Assembly: GCA_963696075.1 (NCBI GenBank)
Contig: CAVOJD010000006.1
Location: 186,001 to 250,000 of the forward strand
Direction: 5' to 3'
DNA from: CAJQQK01 sp963696075
GTDB taxonomy: Bacteria > Pseudomonadota > Alphaproteobacteria > Rhizobiales > Hyphomicrobiaceae
Length of the DNA stretch: 64,000 bases
How positions within the stretch are numbered: the first letter of the stretch is position 1; the number at the start of each line of letters is the position of its first letter. Position numbers and translations under genes: made by a program. The notes below the pieces were generated by a model that worked only from the letters and a program-made list of their open reading frames with translations, searched no databases and was not told the origin of the DNA. Positions 23,483 to 31,860 of this stretch are shown piece after piece.

Positions 23483-24592
23483 CTAACTGCCGAAACTGAA
23501 CAGCGGCGTGTCGAGTTTCGCGTCCTCGACCGTCACGCCCAGTCCTGGTCCGTCAGGCAGGTGCCCGAACCCGTCTTGGCTGCGCGGTTGATGGCCGGCC
23601 ACGTGTTCATTGGTCCAATCATTCATGAACGAAACCGACAGCAGCGCCCTGGGCTCCGTGGACGCGGCGAGCTGCGCCGAAGTCGCAGACACGATGTCGC
23701 CGCCCCACGTATCCTCGATCGTCACCTGCAGGCCGAGTTCTTGCGCCATGTCCCGCATCAGCTTGGCCTTTGTCAGTCCGCCGACTTTCGACACCTTGAG
23801 GTTGAACGCGCCTGCCCCGCCGTCACGGTGGGCGCGCAACAGGCTTGCGACATCCGAGACGACCTCATCATAGACCATCGGCAGCGTGGTGTGCTTTCTG
23901 ACCTCGATGCATTCTTCCATCGTCGGGCAGGGCTGCTCGAAATAAAACCGCGGCAGATCGTTCATCTGCCGCGCGGCCACGATCGCATCATTGAGCCGCC
24001 ATCCGCAGTTGGCGTCGCCAACGATAATGTCATCCACATCAGTCACCTCAACGACGTGGCGCGCCCGGGCGGCATCAAGCGCCGGATCACCGCCGATCTT
24101 GAGCTGGAACCGGTGGATACCCTCCGCCCGGCGCGCAAGCACGTAAGCGGCCATCTCGTCTGCGCTTCCCAGCGGCACTGCGAAATAGAGCGGAAAGCGG
24201 GTCTGGCGAACGCCCCCAAGCAGCGTTGCAACACTGACGCCCCAGGCTTTGCCGGTAAGATCCCAGCATGCGACATCGATCGGGCTCTTGGCATAGGCAT
24301 GTCCGGCCAGCACCGCGTCCATTTGGCTGTAGATCTCGGCATGATTGGTTGGATCGAGACCAATCAGGTGCGGCGCCATGAGTTCAAGCGCAGCGCGTGC
24401 GCCGCCGGCATGGGCCGGCAGATACGTGCTCCCGAGCGGACAGACCTCGCCCCACCCCTCGTGGCCCTCGTCACTCGTAATCCGCACCAGTGTCGACGGC
24501 AGTCGCGTAATGTCGCGTCCGCCCGACATCCGGTAGGTGCCGTGCACGTAGGTGAGATTGAAATGATAGACGTCGATGCGTTTGATTTTCAT
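23483..24592 (-). CDS. Enolase-superfamily enzyme like 4-hydroxyproline betaine epimerase/cis-3-hydroxyproline dehydratase
   Basis: A 369-residue mandelate racemase/muconate lactonizing family enzyme. ATG 24592 (MKIKRIDVYHFNL) is the family-like start. The capping domain has GWGEVCPLGSTYLPAHAGGARAAL, very like HpbD. Barrel residues agree: Lys in QLKIGG, metal ligands in GDANCGW, FYFEQPC and MVYDEVVSDV, and the opposite Lys in NLKVSKVGG, with DTWGGDIVSA near the end. Two facing lysines fit a 1,1-proton transfer (epimerase) or the related hydroxyproline dehydratase. The organism may thus use proline-betaine-type osmolytes, but no demethylase or transporter is adjacent. Confidence 0.87.
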   Translation of the reverse strand: MKIKRIDVYHFNLTYVHGTYRMSGGRDITRLPSTLVRITSDEGHEGWGEVCPLGSTYLPAHAGGARAALELMAPHLIGLDPTNHAEIYSQMDAVLAGHAYAKSPIDVACWDLTGKAWGVSVATLLGGVRQTRFPLYFAVPLGSADEMAAYVLARRAEGIHRFQLKIGGDPALDAARARHVVEVTDVDDIIVGDANCGWRLNDAIVAARQMNDLPRFYFEQPCPTMEECIEVRKHTTLPMVYDEVVSDVASLLRAHRDGGAGAFNLKVSKVGGLTKAKLMRDMAQELGLQVTIEDTWGGDIVSATSAQLAASTEPRALLSVSFMNDWTNEHVAGHQPRSQDGFGHLPDGPGLGVTVEDAKLDTPLFSFGS

Positions 24593-25012
24593 GAGCCGGA
24601 GATTTCGCTGCAAGGCATCGAAACGCAAGCCTAAAATTGCGTGCTGCGGGGCAAAAAAACGCCCGCGGATGAAAACATCGACGCGGGCAAAGGTGCGATG
24701 CCGACCGAGGGGGGATTGGGTCAGCGGCATCGCGATGACTAATATTTATCAGCATAGGTGTGGTTCGGCGCAAGAAAAAATCACGCCGCCCCACCGAACC
24801 CGCGCAGTCTGGTTGGCCATTCCTGGCAGGCGCCGGCCAGCGGACCTAACGACTTGAAAGAAAGCAATCAAGTCTGTGTTCAGGAGGTTGGATCGATCCG
24901 ATAACGTGATGGATTCACGGGCGATGCACCTTTGTCCGGATCGAAAAGTTTTTTTGCAGCCGGCCACCTGTCGCCTGCATTGAACCGAGTTCCCGCTGAC
25001 CCGGACCCAAAA
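24593..25012. other. Intergenic region with one terminator
   Basis: 420 bp separate two leftward genes. It contains the terminator at 24653-24688 and should contain the promoter of the HpbD-like gene. A second inverted repeat, GGTTCGG (24762-24768) with CCGAACC (24794-24800), brackets an A-rich loop. No ORF of interest was found. Confidence 0.5.
24653..24688 (-). terminator. Rho-independent terminator of the acyl-CoA ligase operon
   Basis: GCCCGCG-GATG (24661-24671) pairs with CATC-CGCGGGC (24676-24688, two-base bulge) around an AAAA loop. Read leftward it is followed by seven T (A-run 24653-24659). It is about 325 bp past the ligase stop at 25013. Confidence 0.75.
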
Positions 25013-26641
25013 TCACAGATTTTCCTCGCGCGCCCGGTCGCGCAGCATGAACTTCTGGATCTTGCCCGTCGACGTCTTCGGCAAGGGCCCGAACACGACC
25101 CAGCGTGGCACTTTGTAGTGCGCCATGTGTTCGCGGCAGTAGTGAACCACCGCCTCCGCCGTCAGCGCGCCGGCGTCCGGCTTCAGCGTCACGAATGCGC
25201 ACGGGCTCTCGCCCCATTTCTCGTGCGGACGCGCGACGACAGCGGCTTCCATGATGTCGGGATGGCGATAGAGCACCTCCTCGACCTCAAGCGAGGAAAT
25301 GTTCTCACCGCCCGAAATGATGATGTCCTTTGACCGGTCCTTGACTTCGATGTAGCCGTCCGCGTGCCATGCCGCCAGATCACCGGAGCGATAATAACCG
25401 CCGGCAAACGCTTCCGCGGTCGCGGCTTCGTTCTTGAGGTAGCCCCGCATCAGCGTGTTGCCCCTGAGCATGATCTCGCCGATCGTCTCGCCGTCGCGCG
25501 GAACCGGCGTCAACGTCTCGGGGTCGGCAACGATCATGTCTTCGACCGCCACCATCGCGACGCCCTGCCGCGCCATCAGGTTGCAACGCTCGTCATCATC
25601 CAGCGCCGACCAGTCGTCCGGATAGGCGCAATAAGTCGATGGACCGAAGCTCTCCGTCGTCCCGTACGCATGCAGCACCTCGAAGCCGAGCGCTTCCATG
25701 TTGCGAATGATCGCCGATGGCGGCGCGGCGCCCCCGGTCATCACCTTGGTTCTGAGCGGCAGCGCGCGTTTGATGTCCGCCGGCGCGTGCGCCAGCATAT
25801 TGAGCACGATTGGCGCCCCGCACATGTGGGTGGCGTGATGGCGCTCGATCAAATTGAAGATGCGCTCCGGTTCGACGCGCCTGAGGCAGATATGCGTGCC
25901 CCCCGCCGCCGTAACTGCCCACGTATAGGTCCACCCGGAACAGTGGAACATGGGCAGCGTCCACAGATACCGGCTCTCGTGATCGAGGCCGAACGTGAGC
26001 GCATTCGACAGCGCATTGAGGTAGGCGCCGCGGTGCGAATTGACCGCGCCTTTCGGGTTGCCCGTCGTCCCGGACGTATAAAGAAGGCAGATCGGATCCC
26101 ATTCATCCGCAGGCCCCTCCGCCCTGAACGCCGGGTCGCCCGTCTCCAGAAAATCCTCATACTCGGTGTCGCCGAAGTGCGGCGCATCCATTGTTTCCTC
26201 GTCCGCGATATCGATCACGAGCAGTGGCTGCTCCACCGCCGCCAGCGCCGGCTGCACGGCGTCATAGAACTCACGGTCGGCCAGCAGAACCTTGGCTTCG
26301 CCGTGGTTCAGCGTGAACGCGATTGTCGGGGTATCGAGGCGGATATTGATCGGGTTCAGCACGGCGCCAAGCATCGGCACCGCGTAGTGCGCTTCTAGCA
26401 TCGCCAGCACGTTCGAGGCCACGATCGACACCGTATCACCACGCCCCACGCCAGCCTTGGCGAGCGCGGAGGCAAGCTGCCGGCAGCGCTGATCGAACGC
26501 GCGATAGGTGAACTGGCGATCGCGGTCGATCACCGCGATCCGGTCACCGAAGAATCGTGCCGCACGATCCAGAAAACTCACCGGCGTCAACGGTGCAAAG
26601 TTGGCGTCGCATTTCTCGAGTTCGGGGCGGTTCCAGTCCAT
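25013..26641 (-). CDS. Acyl-CoA synthetase (AMP-forming, ANL superfamily)
   Basis: A 542-residue acid-CoA ligase, activating a carboxylic acid via acyl-adenylate to its CoA thioester. ATP-binding P-loop LLYTSGTTGNPKGAV, motif YGTTESFGPS, the hinge region RSGDLAAWHADGYIEVKDRSKDIIISGGENIS and the catalytic Lys in PKTSTGKIQKFMLR are all present. ATG 26641 has AGGAG about 12 nt upstream. A TTG at 26671 would lengthen it. Chain-length preference is not readable. The phosphotransferase, DUF6285 and SDR genes upstream on the same strand point to a fatty or branched acyl-CoA pathway. Confidence 0.94.
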   Translation of the reverse strand: MDWNRPELEKCDANFAPLTPVSFLDRAARFFGDRIAVIDRDRQFTYRAFDQRCRQLASALAKAGVGRGDTVSIVASNVLAMLEAHYAVPMLGAVLNPINIRLDTPTIAFTLNHGEAKVLLADREFYDAVQPALAAVEQPLLVIDIADEETMDAPHFGDTEYEDFLETGDPAFRAEGPADEWDPICLLYTSGTTGNPKGAVNSHRGAYLNALSNALTFGLDHESRYLWTLPMFHCSGWTYTWAVTAAGGTHICLRRVEPERIFNLIERHHATHMCGAPIVLNMLAHAPADIKRALPLRTKVMTGGAAPPSAIIRNMEALGFEVLHAYGTTESFGPSTYCAYPDDWSALDDDERCNLMARQGVAMVAVEDMIVADPETLTPVPRDGETIGEIMLRGNTLMRGYLKNEAATAEAFAGGYYRSGDLAAWHADGYIEVKDRSKDIIISGGENISSLEVEEVLYRHPDIMEAAVVARPHEKWGESPCAFVTLKPDAGALTAEAVVHYCREHMAHYKVPRWVVFGPLPKTSTGKIQKFMLRDRAREENL

Positions 26642-26710
26642 GCCGGTTTGAACTCCTGAAGGTTTGCGCAATTGGTCTGTCGGAAGGCGATGTCAGGTCT
26701 CGAAACACGC

Positions 26711-27061
26711 TCAGCGGCGCGCCTTGAGGGCGTGTGGGTTGCGTGTTTCGAGCTCCGCGATGAGGATTTGTTGGAGCCCCGCGCGCAATCCTTCCTGCGT
26801 CTCGTCAGTCACCGTCTTCTGGCGAATGTCGCGTGCAAGCCGCTCGGGCGTCCCATCGCCGTCGTCGTAGATGTCGTCGAGCAGCTGCCACTGTGCGGCT
26901 TCCGGCTCGGTCAGAATCTCACTGCGCGCGATCTCGAGGGCACGGATCACCATTGCAAGCTTGTAGCGCTCGCCGGCGCCGAGGCTGCGTTGCCCCTGGA
27001 TGTCCTGCTTGAGCGTGTCGATCGCAAGCTCGATCAGGTTGGGCGCGTTGATGCGTTTCAT
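26711..27061 (-). CDS. DUF6285 domain protein
   Basis: A 116-residue mostly helical protein beginning MKRINAPNLIELAIDTLKQDI, with GERYKLAMVIRALEIARSEIL in the middle. A GGAGG lies just upstream of ATG 27061. It matches the small DUF6285 family, which typically accompanies an APH-like phosphotransferase and acyl-CoA enzymes. That is exactly its setting here: the phosphotransferase gene ends 51 bp upstream and the acyl-CoA ligase follows. It may be an auxiliary subunit of the phosphotransferase. That is inference from linkage. Confidence 0.82.
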   Translation of the reverse strand: MKRINAPNLIELAIDTLKQDIQGQRSLGAGERYKLAMVIRALEIARSEILTEPEAAQWQLLDDIYDDGDGTPERLARDIRQKTVTDETQEGLRAGLQQILIAELETRNPHALKARR

Positions 27062-27112
27062 AGGACCTCCCGGACGCCGCCGCGCGACGTCATTGATCTG
27101 GTCGTGATCGCC

Positions 27113-28195
27113 TTACCGGCCGGCACGATCATTCTCATAGGCATTGATGCCGTCGATGGCCTCAAGTTCGAGTTCCGACGCCATCAGCCCCGTCAGCGCG
27201 AGTTCGAGCGACGCCTCCCCGCCGAGCCGGTAGCGGTCACCCTGAAGGACGGCAATCGCAGCCCATTTCGCGGCAGCCAGGATCTCCCAGTACGGCAGTT
27301 GCGCTTCCTGGATGCGATGGCCCGCAACCGCACGATACCCCTCGAGCAGTGCCGCGCGCTCGGCAATCCCGCCCGCCTCGAGCTCCGGGTTCGCGAACCG
27401 CCAGCATCTGGCGCAGAACCAGCCGACATCTTCGTGCGGATCGCCCCAGTGGGCGAATTCCCAATCGAGGATTGCGGAAAGGTGACCGTCGGCAACGAGG
27501 TAGTTGCCGGTTCGGAAATCACCATGAACGAGGGTGACCTCATCCGATCCGGGGTCATTGGCATCGAGCCAGTTGAAGATGTACTCCAGCGCCGGCCGCC
27601 CCTCCCCGGCATTGGCGAGCGCCGCGCGCAGCCGCGACACCTCCGCTTTGGCCGGCGACTGGATTGCTTGCGGCAGGAACCCGAGGTCGGGATGCGAGGC
27701 GCGAATGAGGTGGATCTTCGCAAGCTCTTCGCCGAGTTCCCGCGCAACCACCGGCCCCCATTCCGAAAGCCCCGGGTCACGCGTCAGGCGCCGCGCCTGC
27801 GCCTCGCCCGGCTGATAGGTCTGCAGCATGAACGGCGCCCCGGTGAGATCCGCGCTCTCGCACCGTGCGATCGGCTGGGCAACCTTGATGCCGGCCGCGT
27901 AGGCGGCGCTCAGCACGCCGAATTCCGATGTCCGGTCGAGGCTGACGGCCAGGCTCGCCGCCGCATCCGTGCGCAGAACCCACCGCTGCGCCCCTTCGCT
28001 GGCCCCCCCTTCGACCAGCGCATCAATGCGCCAGTTCTCCTGCACCGCGCCGCCGCTGAGTTTCTCGGCCCGCGCGATTTCGATCCGGCGCGCGCCAAGC
28101 GTTTGCGCAAGCCACGTCTCGAGCGCGCTAAACGCGCCGGTCGCAAGTGGGTCTTCCTGGGGTGACGTCATGGCCTCACTCGGTTCAGCGGTCAT
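27113..28195 (-). CDS. APH/ChoK-like phosphotransferase family protein
   Basis: A 360-residue kinase-like protein. ATG 28195 overlaps the SDR stop (ATGA), so translation is coupled. The N-lobe has LSGGAVQENWRIDA, and the catalytic loop is LVHGDFRTGNYLV (HGDxxxxN). The metal-binding segment is AILDWEFAHWGDP (DxE/D motif). This is the aminoglycoside phosphotransferase/ACAD10-ACAD11-N-terminal type. In animals, related domains phosphorylate 4-hydroxyacyl-CoAs before an acyl-CoA dehydrogenase step. The acyl-CoA context here makes a hydroxyacyl substrate more likely than an antibiotic. This is inference. Confidence 0.9.
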   Translation of the reverse strand: MTAEPSEAMTSPQEDPLATGAFSALETWLAQTLGARRIEIARAEKLSGGAVQENWRIDALVEGGASEGAQRWVLRTDAAASLAVSLDRTSEFGVLSAAYAAGIKVAQPIARCESADLTGAPFMLQTYQPGEAQARRLTRDPGLSEWGPVVARELGEELAKIHLIRASHPDLGFLPQAIQSPAKAEVSRLRAALANAGEGRPALEYIFNWLDANDPGSDEVTLVHGDFRTGNYLVADGHLSAILDWEFAHWGDPHEDVGWFCARCWRFANPELEAGGIAERAALLEGYRAVAGHRIQEAQLPYWEILAAAKWAAIAVLQGDRYRLGGEASLELALTGLMASELELEAIDGINAYENDRAGR

Positions 28196-28986
28196 CGCAG
28201 CGACAGCAGGCTGCCGCCATCGACGGTAACGACCGTCCCCGTCATATAGCTGCCGAGGTCGGAGGCGAGAAGCAGAAGTGCACCGTCTAGTTCACGTGGA
28301 TCGCCAGCCCGCCCCATTGGCACCTTCGCAAGCAGTTTCTGACCCTGCTCGCTGGTAAGGAAGTCCGAATTCATCTCCGTTGAGATATAGCCCGGCGCAA
28401 TCGCATTCACCCGGATATCATCGCGCACCAGTTCCAGCGCCATCGCCTTGGTGAGCTGGATGACCGCAGCCTTGGACGCGGTATAGGCGACCAGCCGCCG
28501 CAGCACCATCTGCCCGAGGATCGACGCGATATTGATGATCGTCCCGCCGGTGCCGGCCTGAACCATCCGCCGCGCCGCCTCCTGCCCGGTCCGGAACACG
28601 CCGTCGAGATTGACGTCGAGAACGCCGCGCCATTCCGCCTCCGGCATGTCGATGAACTTCGACGACGACGTAATCCCGGCGTTGTTCACCACGATCGTTG
28701 CCACGCCCAAGGCTTTTTCGATCTGATCGAAGGCCGCCGGCGTCGCGTCCGGGTCGGACACATCGAGCCCGACGGCAACCGCCTCTCCCCCATTGGCGCG
28801 GATCGTCTCGGCGAGTTCTTCAAGCCGCTCCACGCGCCGTGCAACGAGCGCCACTTTGGCCCCCGCGCCAGCAAGCGTCATCGCGAAATGCCGGCCAAGC
28901 CCCGACGAGGCGCCGGTCACCAGCGCCGTTTGTCCGCCAAGAAGGTTGGGGGCGAAACCCGGTTTTTGCCCGTTCATGTCGCTCAT
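28192..28986 (-). CDS. Short-chain dehydrogenase/reductase (SDR)
   Basis: A 264-residue classical SDR. Cofactor motif TGASSGLGRHFA (TGxxxGxG), NNAG in VVNNAGITSSS, catalytic Ser in NIASILGQM, and YTASKAAV (YxxxK) are all present, with a C-terminal GTVVTVDGG. ATG 28986 has AGGTGG about 9 nt upstream. GTG 28998 and ATG 28977 are alternatives. Probable role: interconversion of hydroxy- and ketoacyl-CoA in the cassette with the kinase-like, DUF6285 and acyl-CoA ligase genes that follow. It is first in the cassette, 125 bp from the gntR stop. Confidence 0.92.
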   Translation of the reverse strand: MSDMNGQKPGFAPNLLGGQTALVTGASSGLGRHFAMTLAGAGAKVALVARRVERLEELAETIRANGGEAVAVGLDVSDPDATPAAFDQIEKALGVATIVVNNAGITSSSKFIDMPEAEWRGVLDVNLDGVFRTGQEAARRMVQAGTGGTIINIASILGQMVLRRLVAYTASKAAVIQLTKAMALELVRDDIRVNAIAPGYISTEMNSDFLTSEQGQKLLAKVPMGRAGDPRELDGALLLLASDLGSYMTGTVVTVDGGSLLSLR

Positions 28987-29089
28987 AGTGACGTCCACCT
29001 GCTTTCGTCTCGGTTGTCTGGCGCCGTGCGAGGCCGTGCCGCATCGCGCGTACCGTTGACTGGGCCCTTGCCCGGCCGGTCGTCGCCCG

Positions 29090-29116
29090 AGGCTTCAGCC
29101 CTCGACCCTGAAGCCT
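29090..29116 (-). terminator. Hairpin just past gntR
   Basis: AGGCTTCAG (29090-29098) pairs with CTGAAGCCT (29108-29116), a nine-pair perfect stem with a 9-nt loop, 7 bp beyond the gntR stop. No T tract follows on the minus strand, so it may be a weak terminator or an RNA-stability element. Confidence 0.4.
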
Positions 29117-29122
29117 GCGCCT

Positions 29123-29851
29123 TCAGCGCAATGTCGCCAGATAATGCATGTTCTTGAGATGACACAGACTGACACGCCACTCAATCGGTTGATCGTCGAG
29201 AGCGTAAGCGAGGCGGTCAATGCGCAGCAGCGGTGTCCCCGGCTGGATTGCGAGATGATCCGCATCGCGCTGGCTGGCCTTGATCGCATCGATACGCTCC
29301 TCCGCCCGGCCAATCGTTAACCCATAATCGCGCTGGAACAGATCATAGATCGTGTTGGGCAGGTTATCGCGGTCACCAAGATCAGGCAGGCGCCGCTTCG
29401 CAACCGTAATCGTCTCCCGCACGAACGGACGCCCCGCCGCCAGCCGTGTTCGCGTAATCCGCCACACGGCCTCCTTCTGAGAAAGCGCAAGCTCGCGCGC
29501 CTCCCGCTGCGTCGCCTTGGCCTCGCGAATGCGCGTATCACGGCTTTCCGGCAGCACCCGTTCCCCATCGTCACCATAGATCTTGAAGAACCGGAACAGC
29601 ACTTCAGCCGGCGTGTGCCGGGCAACGAACGTGCCGCGTCCCTGCCGCCTCACGATCAGGCCCTCCTCGGCAAGCGCATCGAGTGCTTTGCGGACGGTGC
29701 CCTGACTGACCCCGACTTCATCGGCAAGCGCGAACTCGCTCGGCAGCCCGGCGCCGGGCGCCCAGTCGCCCGCTTCAATGCGCTGGCGCAGAATTTGGCG
29801 CACCTGCACATAGAGTGGACGTTGTTCGGCCTTGGCTGGCATCGCGTTCAT
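29123..29851 (-). CDS. GntR-family regulator with UTRA ligand domain (HutC type)
   Basis: A 242-residue repressor-type protein. The winged HTH covers residues 10-75: QILRQRIEAGDWAPGAGLPSE, then LADEVGVSQGTVRKALDALAEEGLIVRRQGRGTFV. A UTRA effector domain follows, with ending RIDRLAYALDDQPIEWRVSLCHL. It is divergent from the hydroxyacid gene cluster at 30077-34125, and a perfect palindrome lies between them. It most likely represses that cluster and senses its substrate or an intermediate. Confidence 0.92.
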   Translation of the reverse strand: MNAMPAKAEQRPLYVQVRQILRQRIEAGDWAPGAGLPSEFALADEVGVSQGTVRKALDALAEEGLIVRRQGRGTFVARHTPAEVLFRFFKIYGDDGERVLPESRDTRIREAKATQREARELALSQKEAVWRITRTRLAAGRPFVRETITVAKRRLPDLGDRDNLPNTIYDLFQRDYGLTIGRAEERIDAIKASQRDADHLAIQPGTPLLRIDRLAYALDDQPIEWRVSLCHLKNMHYLATLR

Positions 29852-29933
29852 TATCCGCGTTTACGGTTGCCGTTGGCCGGAACCCCATGGGCGATATCCG
29901 GCAGATAGCGGCTTGTCTGGACTTGACTTGTGT

Positions 29934-29947
29934 GTCTTATATAAGAC
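29934..29947. promoter_or_regulatory. Perfect 14-bp palindromic operator candidate for the GntR regulator
   Basis: GTCTTATATAAGAC reads identically on both strands. It lies 82 bp from the gntR start and 129 bp from the dehydratase-cluster start. TTGACT (29923-29928) and the TATATA centre suggest overlap with promoter elements. A short AT-centred palindrome is the usual GntR/HutC operator form. Confidence 0.75.
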
Positions 29948-30076
29948 TTCAATGCAAGCCTGCGATGCCGCCCGGTCACCCTGGAGGTCTGTGCCGAAAG
30001 GTGCGACCCATCGCATGGCCACTGAAATGCCGCTCCGGCACTGAAACGAACCCCTTCAACCAACCGGTGTCTCCAC

Positions 30077-30367
30077 GTGTCAAAGATCCCCCATTTCCTC
30101 GTGCATGACCACAACGACAATGTCGGCGTCGTTGTTGTCGAAGATCTCGCCGCCGGCACGTCCATGCTCGGCGTCGTTACCTCGGATGACTCAACCACCA
30201 AGTGCAAAGCCAAGGACTCGATTCCGATTGGCCATAAAGTCGCTCTGACCAACCTCAAGAAGGGCGACACGGTCATCAAGTACGGCGTCGACATCGGCGT
30301 GGTGACGGCTGATGCGAAAAAGGGCGAGCACGTCCACGTCCACAATATCAAGACAAAGAAGTGGTGA
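30077..30367 (+). CDS. UxaA/SuyA-like small subunit (SAF domain) of a hydroxyacid dehydratase or lyase
   Basis: A 96-residue SAF-domain protein starting at GTG 30077 (no strong Shine-Dalgarno). The opening [19 protein letters not shown] and the end [15 protein letters not shown] are typical of the small subunit of altronate/galactarate-type dehydratases and of (2R)-sulfolactate sulfo-lyase SuyA. The conserved HVHVHN end lies in the family's 'G-x-H-V-H-N' motif. The large-subunit gene begins 5 bp after its stop, so the two form one enzyme split over two genes. Substrate is uncertain among sulfolactate, aldarates and related hydroxyacids. Confidence 0.88.
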   Translation: MSKIPHFLVHDHNDNVGVVVVEDLAAGTSMLGVVTSDDSTTKCKAKDSIPIGHKVALTNLKKGDTVIKYGVDIGVVTADAKKGEHVHVHNIKTKKW

Positions 30368-30372
30368 GCGCC

Positions 30373-31566
30373 ATGGCCAAGTCGAAAAAGTCAAAGAAAT
30401 CCAATCTCTCGTTCATGGGCTGGCGCCGCGAGAACGGCCGCGTCGGCGTGCGCAATCACGTCATCCTCCTGCCCCTCGATGACCTGTCGAACGCAGCCTG
30501 CGAAGCGGTTGCCAACAACATCAAGGGCACGATTGCCCTCCCTCACCATTACGGGCGCCTGCAGTTCGGCGCCGACCTTGACCTCCACTTCCGCACCTTG
30601 ATCGGCGCCGGCTCCAACCCGAACGTCGCAGCCGTCATCGTTATCGGTATCGAGGATGGCTGGACCGGCCGCGTCGTCGACGGCATCGCCAAGACCGGCA
30701 AGCCAGTCACCGGCTTCGGCATCGAAGGCACCGGCGACATCGGCACCATCGCCAAGGCCTCGCGCGTCGCCAAGGACTACCTCCAGTGGGCCTCCGAGCT
30801 TGAGCGCGAAGAGTGCGGCATCGAGGAACTCTGGGTCTCGACGAAGTGCGGTGAAAGCGACACCACCACCGGCCTCGGCTCCTGCCCGACCGTGGGCAAC
30901 ATGTACGACAAGCTCATCCCCCAAGGCATCACCGGCGTGTTCGGTGAGACCAGCGAGATCACCGGCGGTGAGATGATCTGCAAGGAGCGCGCGATCAACG
31001 AGGAGATCGGCGAGAAGTGGTACAAGGTCTGGAAGGCCTATCAGGAAGACGTCATCGAGGCCCACAAGGTCGATGACCTGTCTGAGAGCCAGCCAACCAA
31101 GGGCAACATCGCAGGCGGCCTCTCGACGATCGAGGAAAAGGCCATGGGCAACCTCGAAAAAATCGGCCGCACGTGCCGCTATATCGATGTTCTCGAGCCA
31201 GCGGAAACGCCGTCGAAAGGCCCGGGCCTCTACTACATGGACACGTCATCCGCAGCCGCCGAATGCGTCACGCTGATGGCCGCCGGCGGCTACGTTGTCC
31301 ACACCTTTCCCACCGGCCAGGGCAACATTATCGGCAATCCGATCGTTCCCGTCATCAAGATCTCGGCAAACCCCTACACGGTGCGCACGATGTCCGAGCA
31401 CATCGACCTCGACGTCTCCGGCATTTTGCGCCGCGAGATGACGATTGATGCCGCTGGCGACGCGCTGATCGACATGATCACGCGCACGGCCAATGGCCGC
31501 ATCACGGCAGCTGAGGCTTTGGGGCACCGCGAGTTCGTAATGACGAAGCTCTACCGCAGTGCGTGA
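30373..31566 (+). CDS. UxaA/SuyB-like large subunit of a hydroxyacid dehydratase or sulfo-lyase
   Basis: A 397-residue catalytic subunit of the UxaA family. ATG 30373 has GGTGAG 5 nt upstream. After a Lys-rich start come [26 protein letters not shown] and [20 protein letters not shown]. The last region holds conserved Cys likely to bind an iron centre. The C-terminus has [23 protein letters not shown], characteristic of UxaA/GarD/SuyB. SuyB releases sulfite from (R)-sulfolactate; UxaA-type enzymes dehydrate aldonates. The neighbouring TarD and Ldh2-type genes fit either a tartrate/aldarate or a sulfolactate pathway. No sulfite exporter or oxidase is nearby, which weakens the latter. Confidence 0.9.
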   Translation: MAKSKKSKKSNLSFMGWRRENGRVGVRNHVILLPLDDLSNAACEAVANNIKGTIALPHHYGRLQFGADLDLHFRTLIGAGSNPNVAAVIVIGIEDGWTGRVVDGIAKTGKPVTGFGIEGTGDIGTIAKASRVAKDYLQWASELEREECGIEELWVSTKCGESDTTTGLGSCPTVGNMYDKLIPQGITGVFGETSEITGGEMICKERAINEEIGEKWYKVWKAYQEDVIEAHKVDDLSESQPTKGNIAGGLSTIEEKAMGNLEKIGRTCRYIDVLEPAETPSKGPGLYYMDTSSAAAECVTLMAAGGYVVHTFPTGQGNIIGNPIVPVIKISANPYTVRTMSEHIDLDVSGILRREMTIDAAGDALIDMITRTANGRITAAEALGHREFVMTKLYRSA

Positions 31567-31672
31567 TTGCTGGGGCCCTGCACCATACGCTATGAAGCTG
31601 CAGCAATCGGATGGCCGCACGATACGATACGCGGCCGACGGTTGAACGCTTAGAGGGAAGCGGGGCCCTTGA

Positions 31673-31704
31673 GGGGCTGGCGGTTCGGGGGGACCGCCAG
31701 CCCC
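31673..31704. repeat. Perfect 12-bp inverted repeat between the SuyB-like gene and tarD
   Basis: GGGGCTGGCGGT (31673-31684) is an exact complement of ACCGCCAGCCCC (31693-31704), with loop TCGGGGGG. No T tract follows. It sits in the 294-bp gap inside an otherwise codirectional cluster, about 105 bp past the SuyB-like stop, so it could be an RNA processing or stability hairpin or a partial terminator. The rest of the gap shows no gene. Confidence 0.8.
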
Positions 31705-31860
31705 GACTCGTTTCTGGATCGACCATATCGCGCTTGCAGGTGGCGTTGTCCCTGCCCGATATTGGTGTCGTATCAACGCATTCGGCGCCCACCCATGTTG
31801 CCGCGGCCAGCATCGCCGGCCTCACAGCCGGCCAGGCTCTGGCGCCAGGAGAAAAAACCA

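Noticed and set aside
29123..29851. GntR regulator as PhnF of the phosphonate operon
   Set aside because: It belongs to the same UTRA/HutC family as PhnF, but it is 16 kb from phnG and directly divergent from the hydroxyacid cluster, with a palindrome between them.
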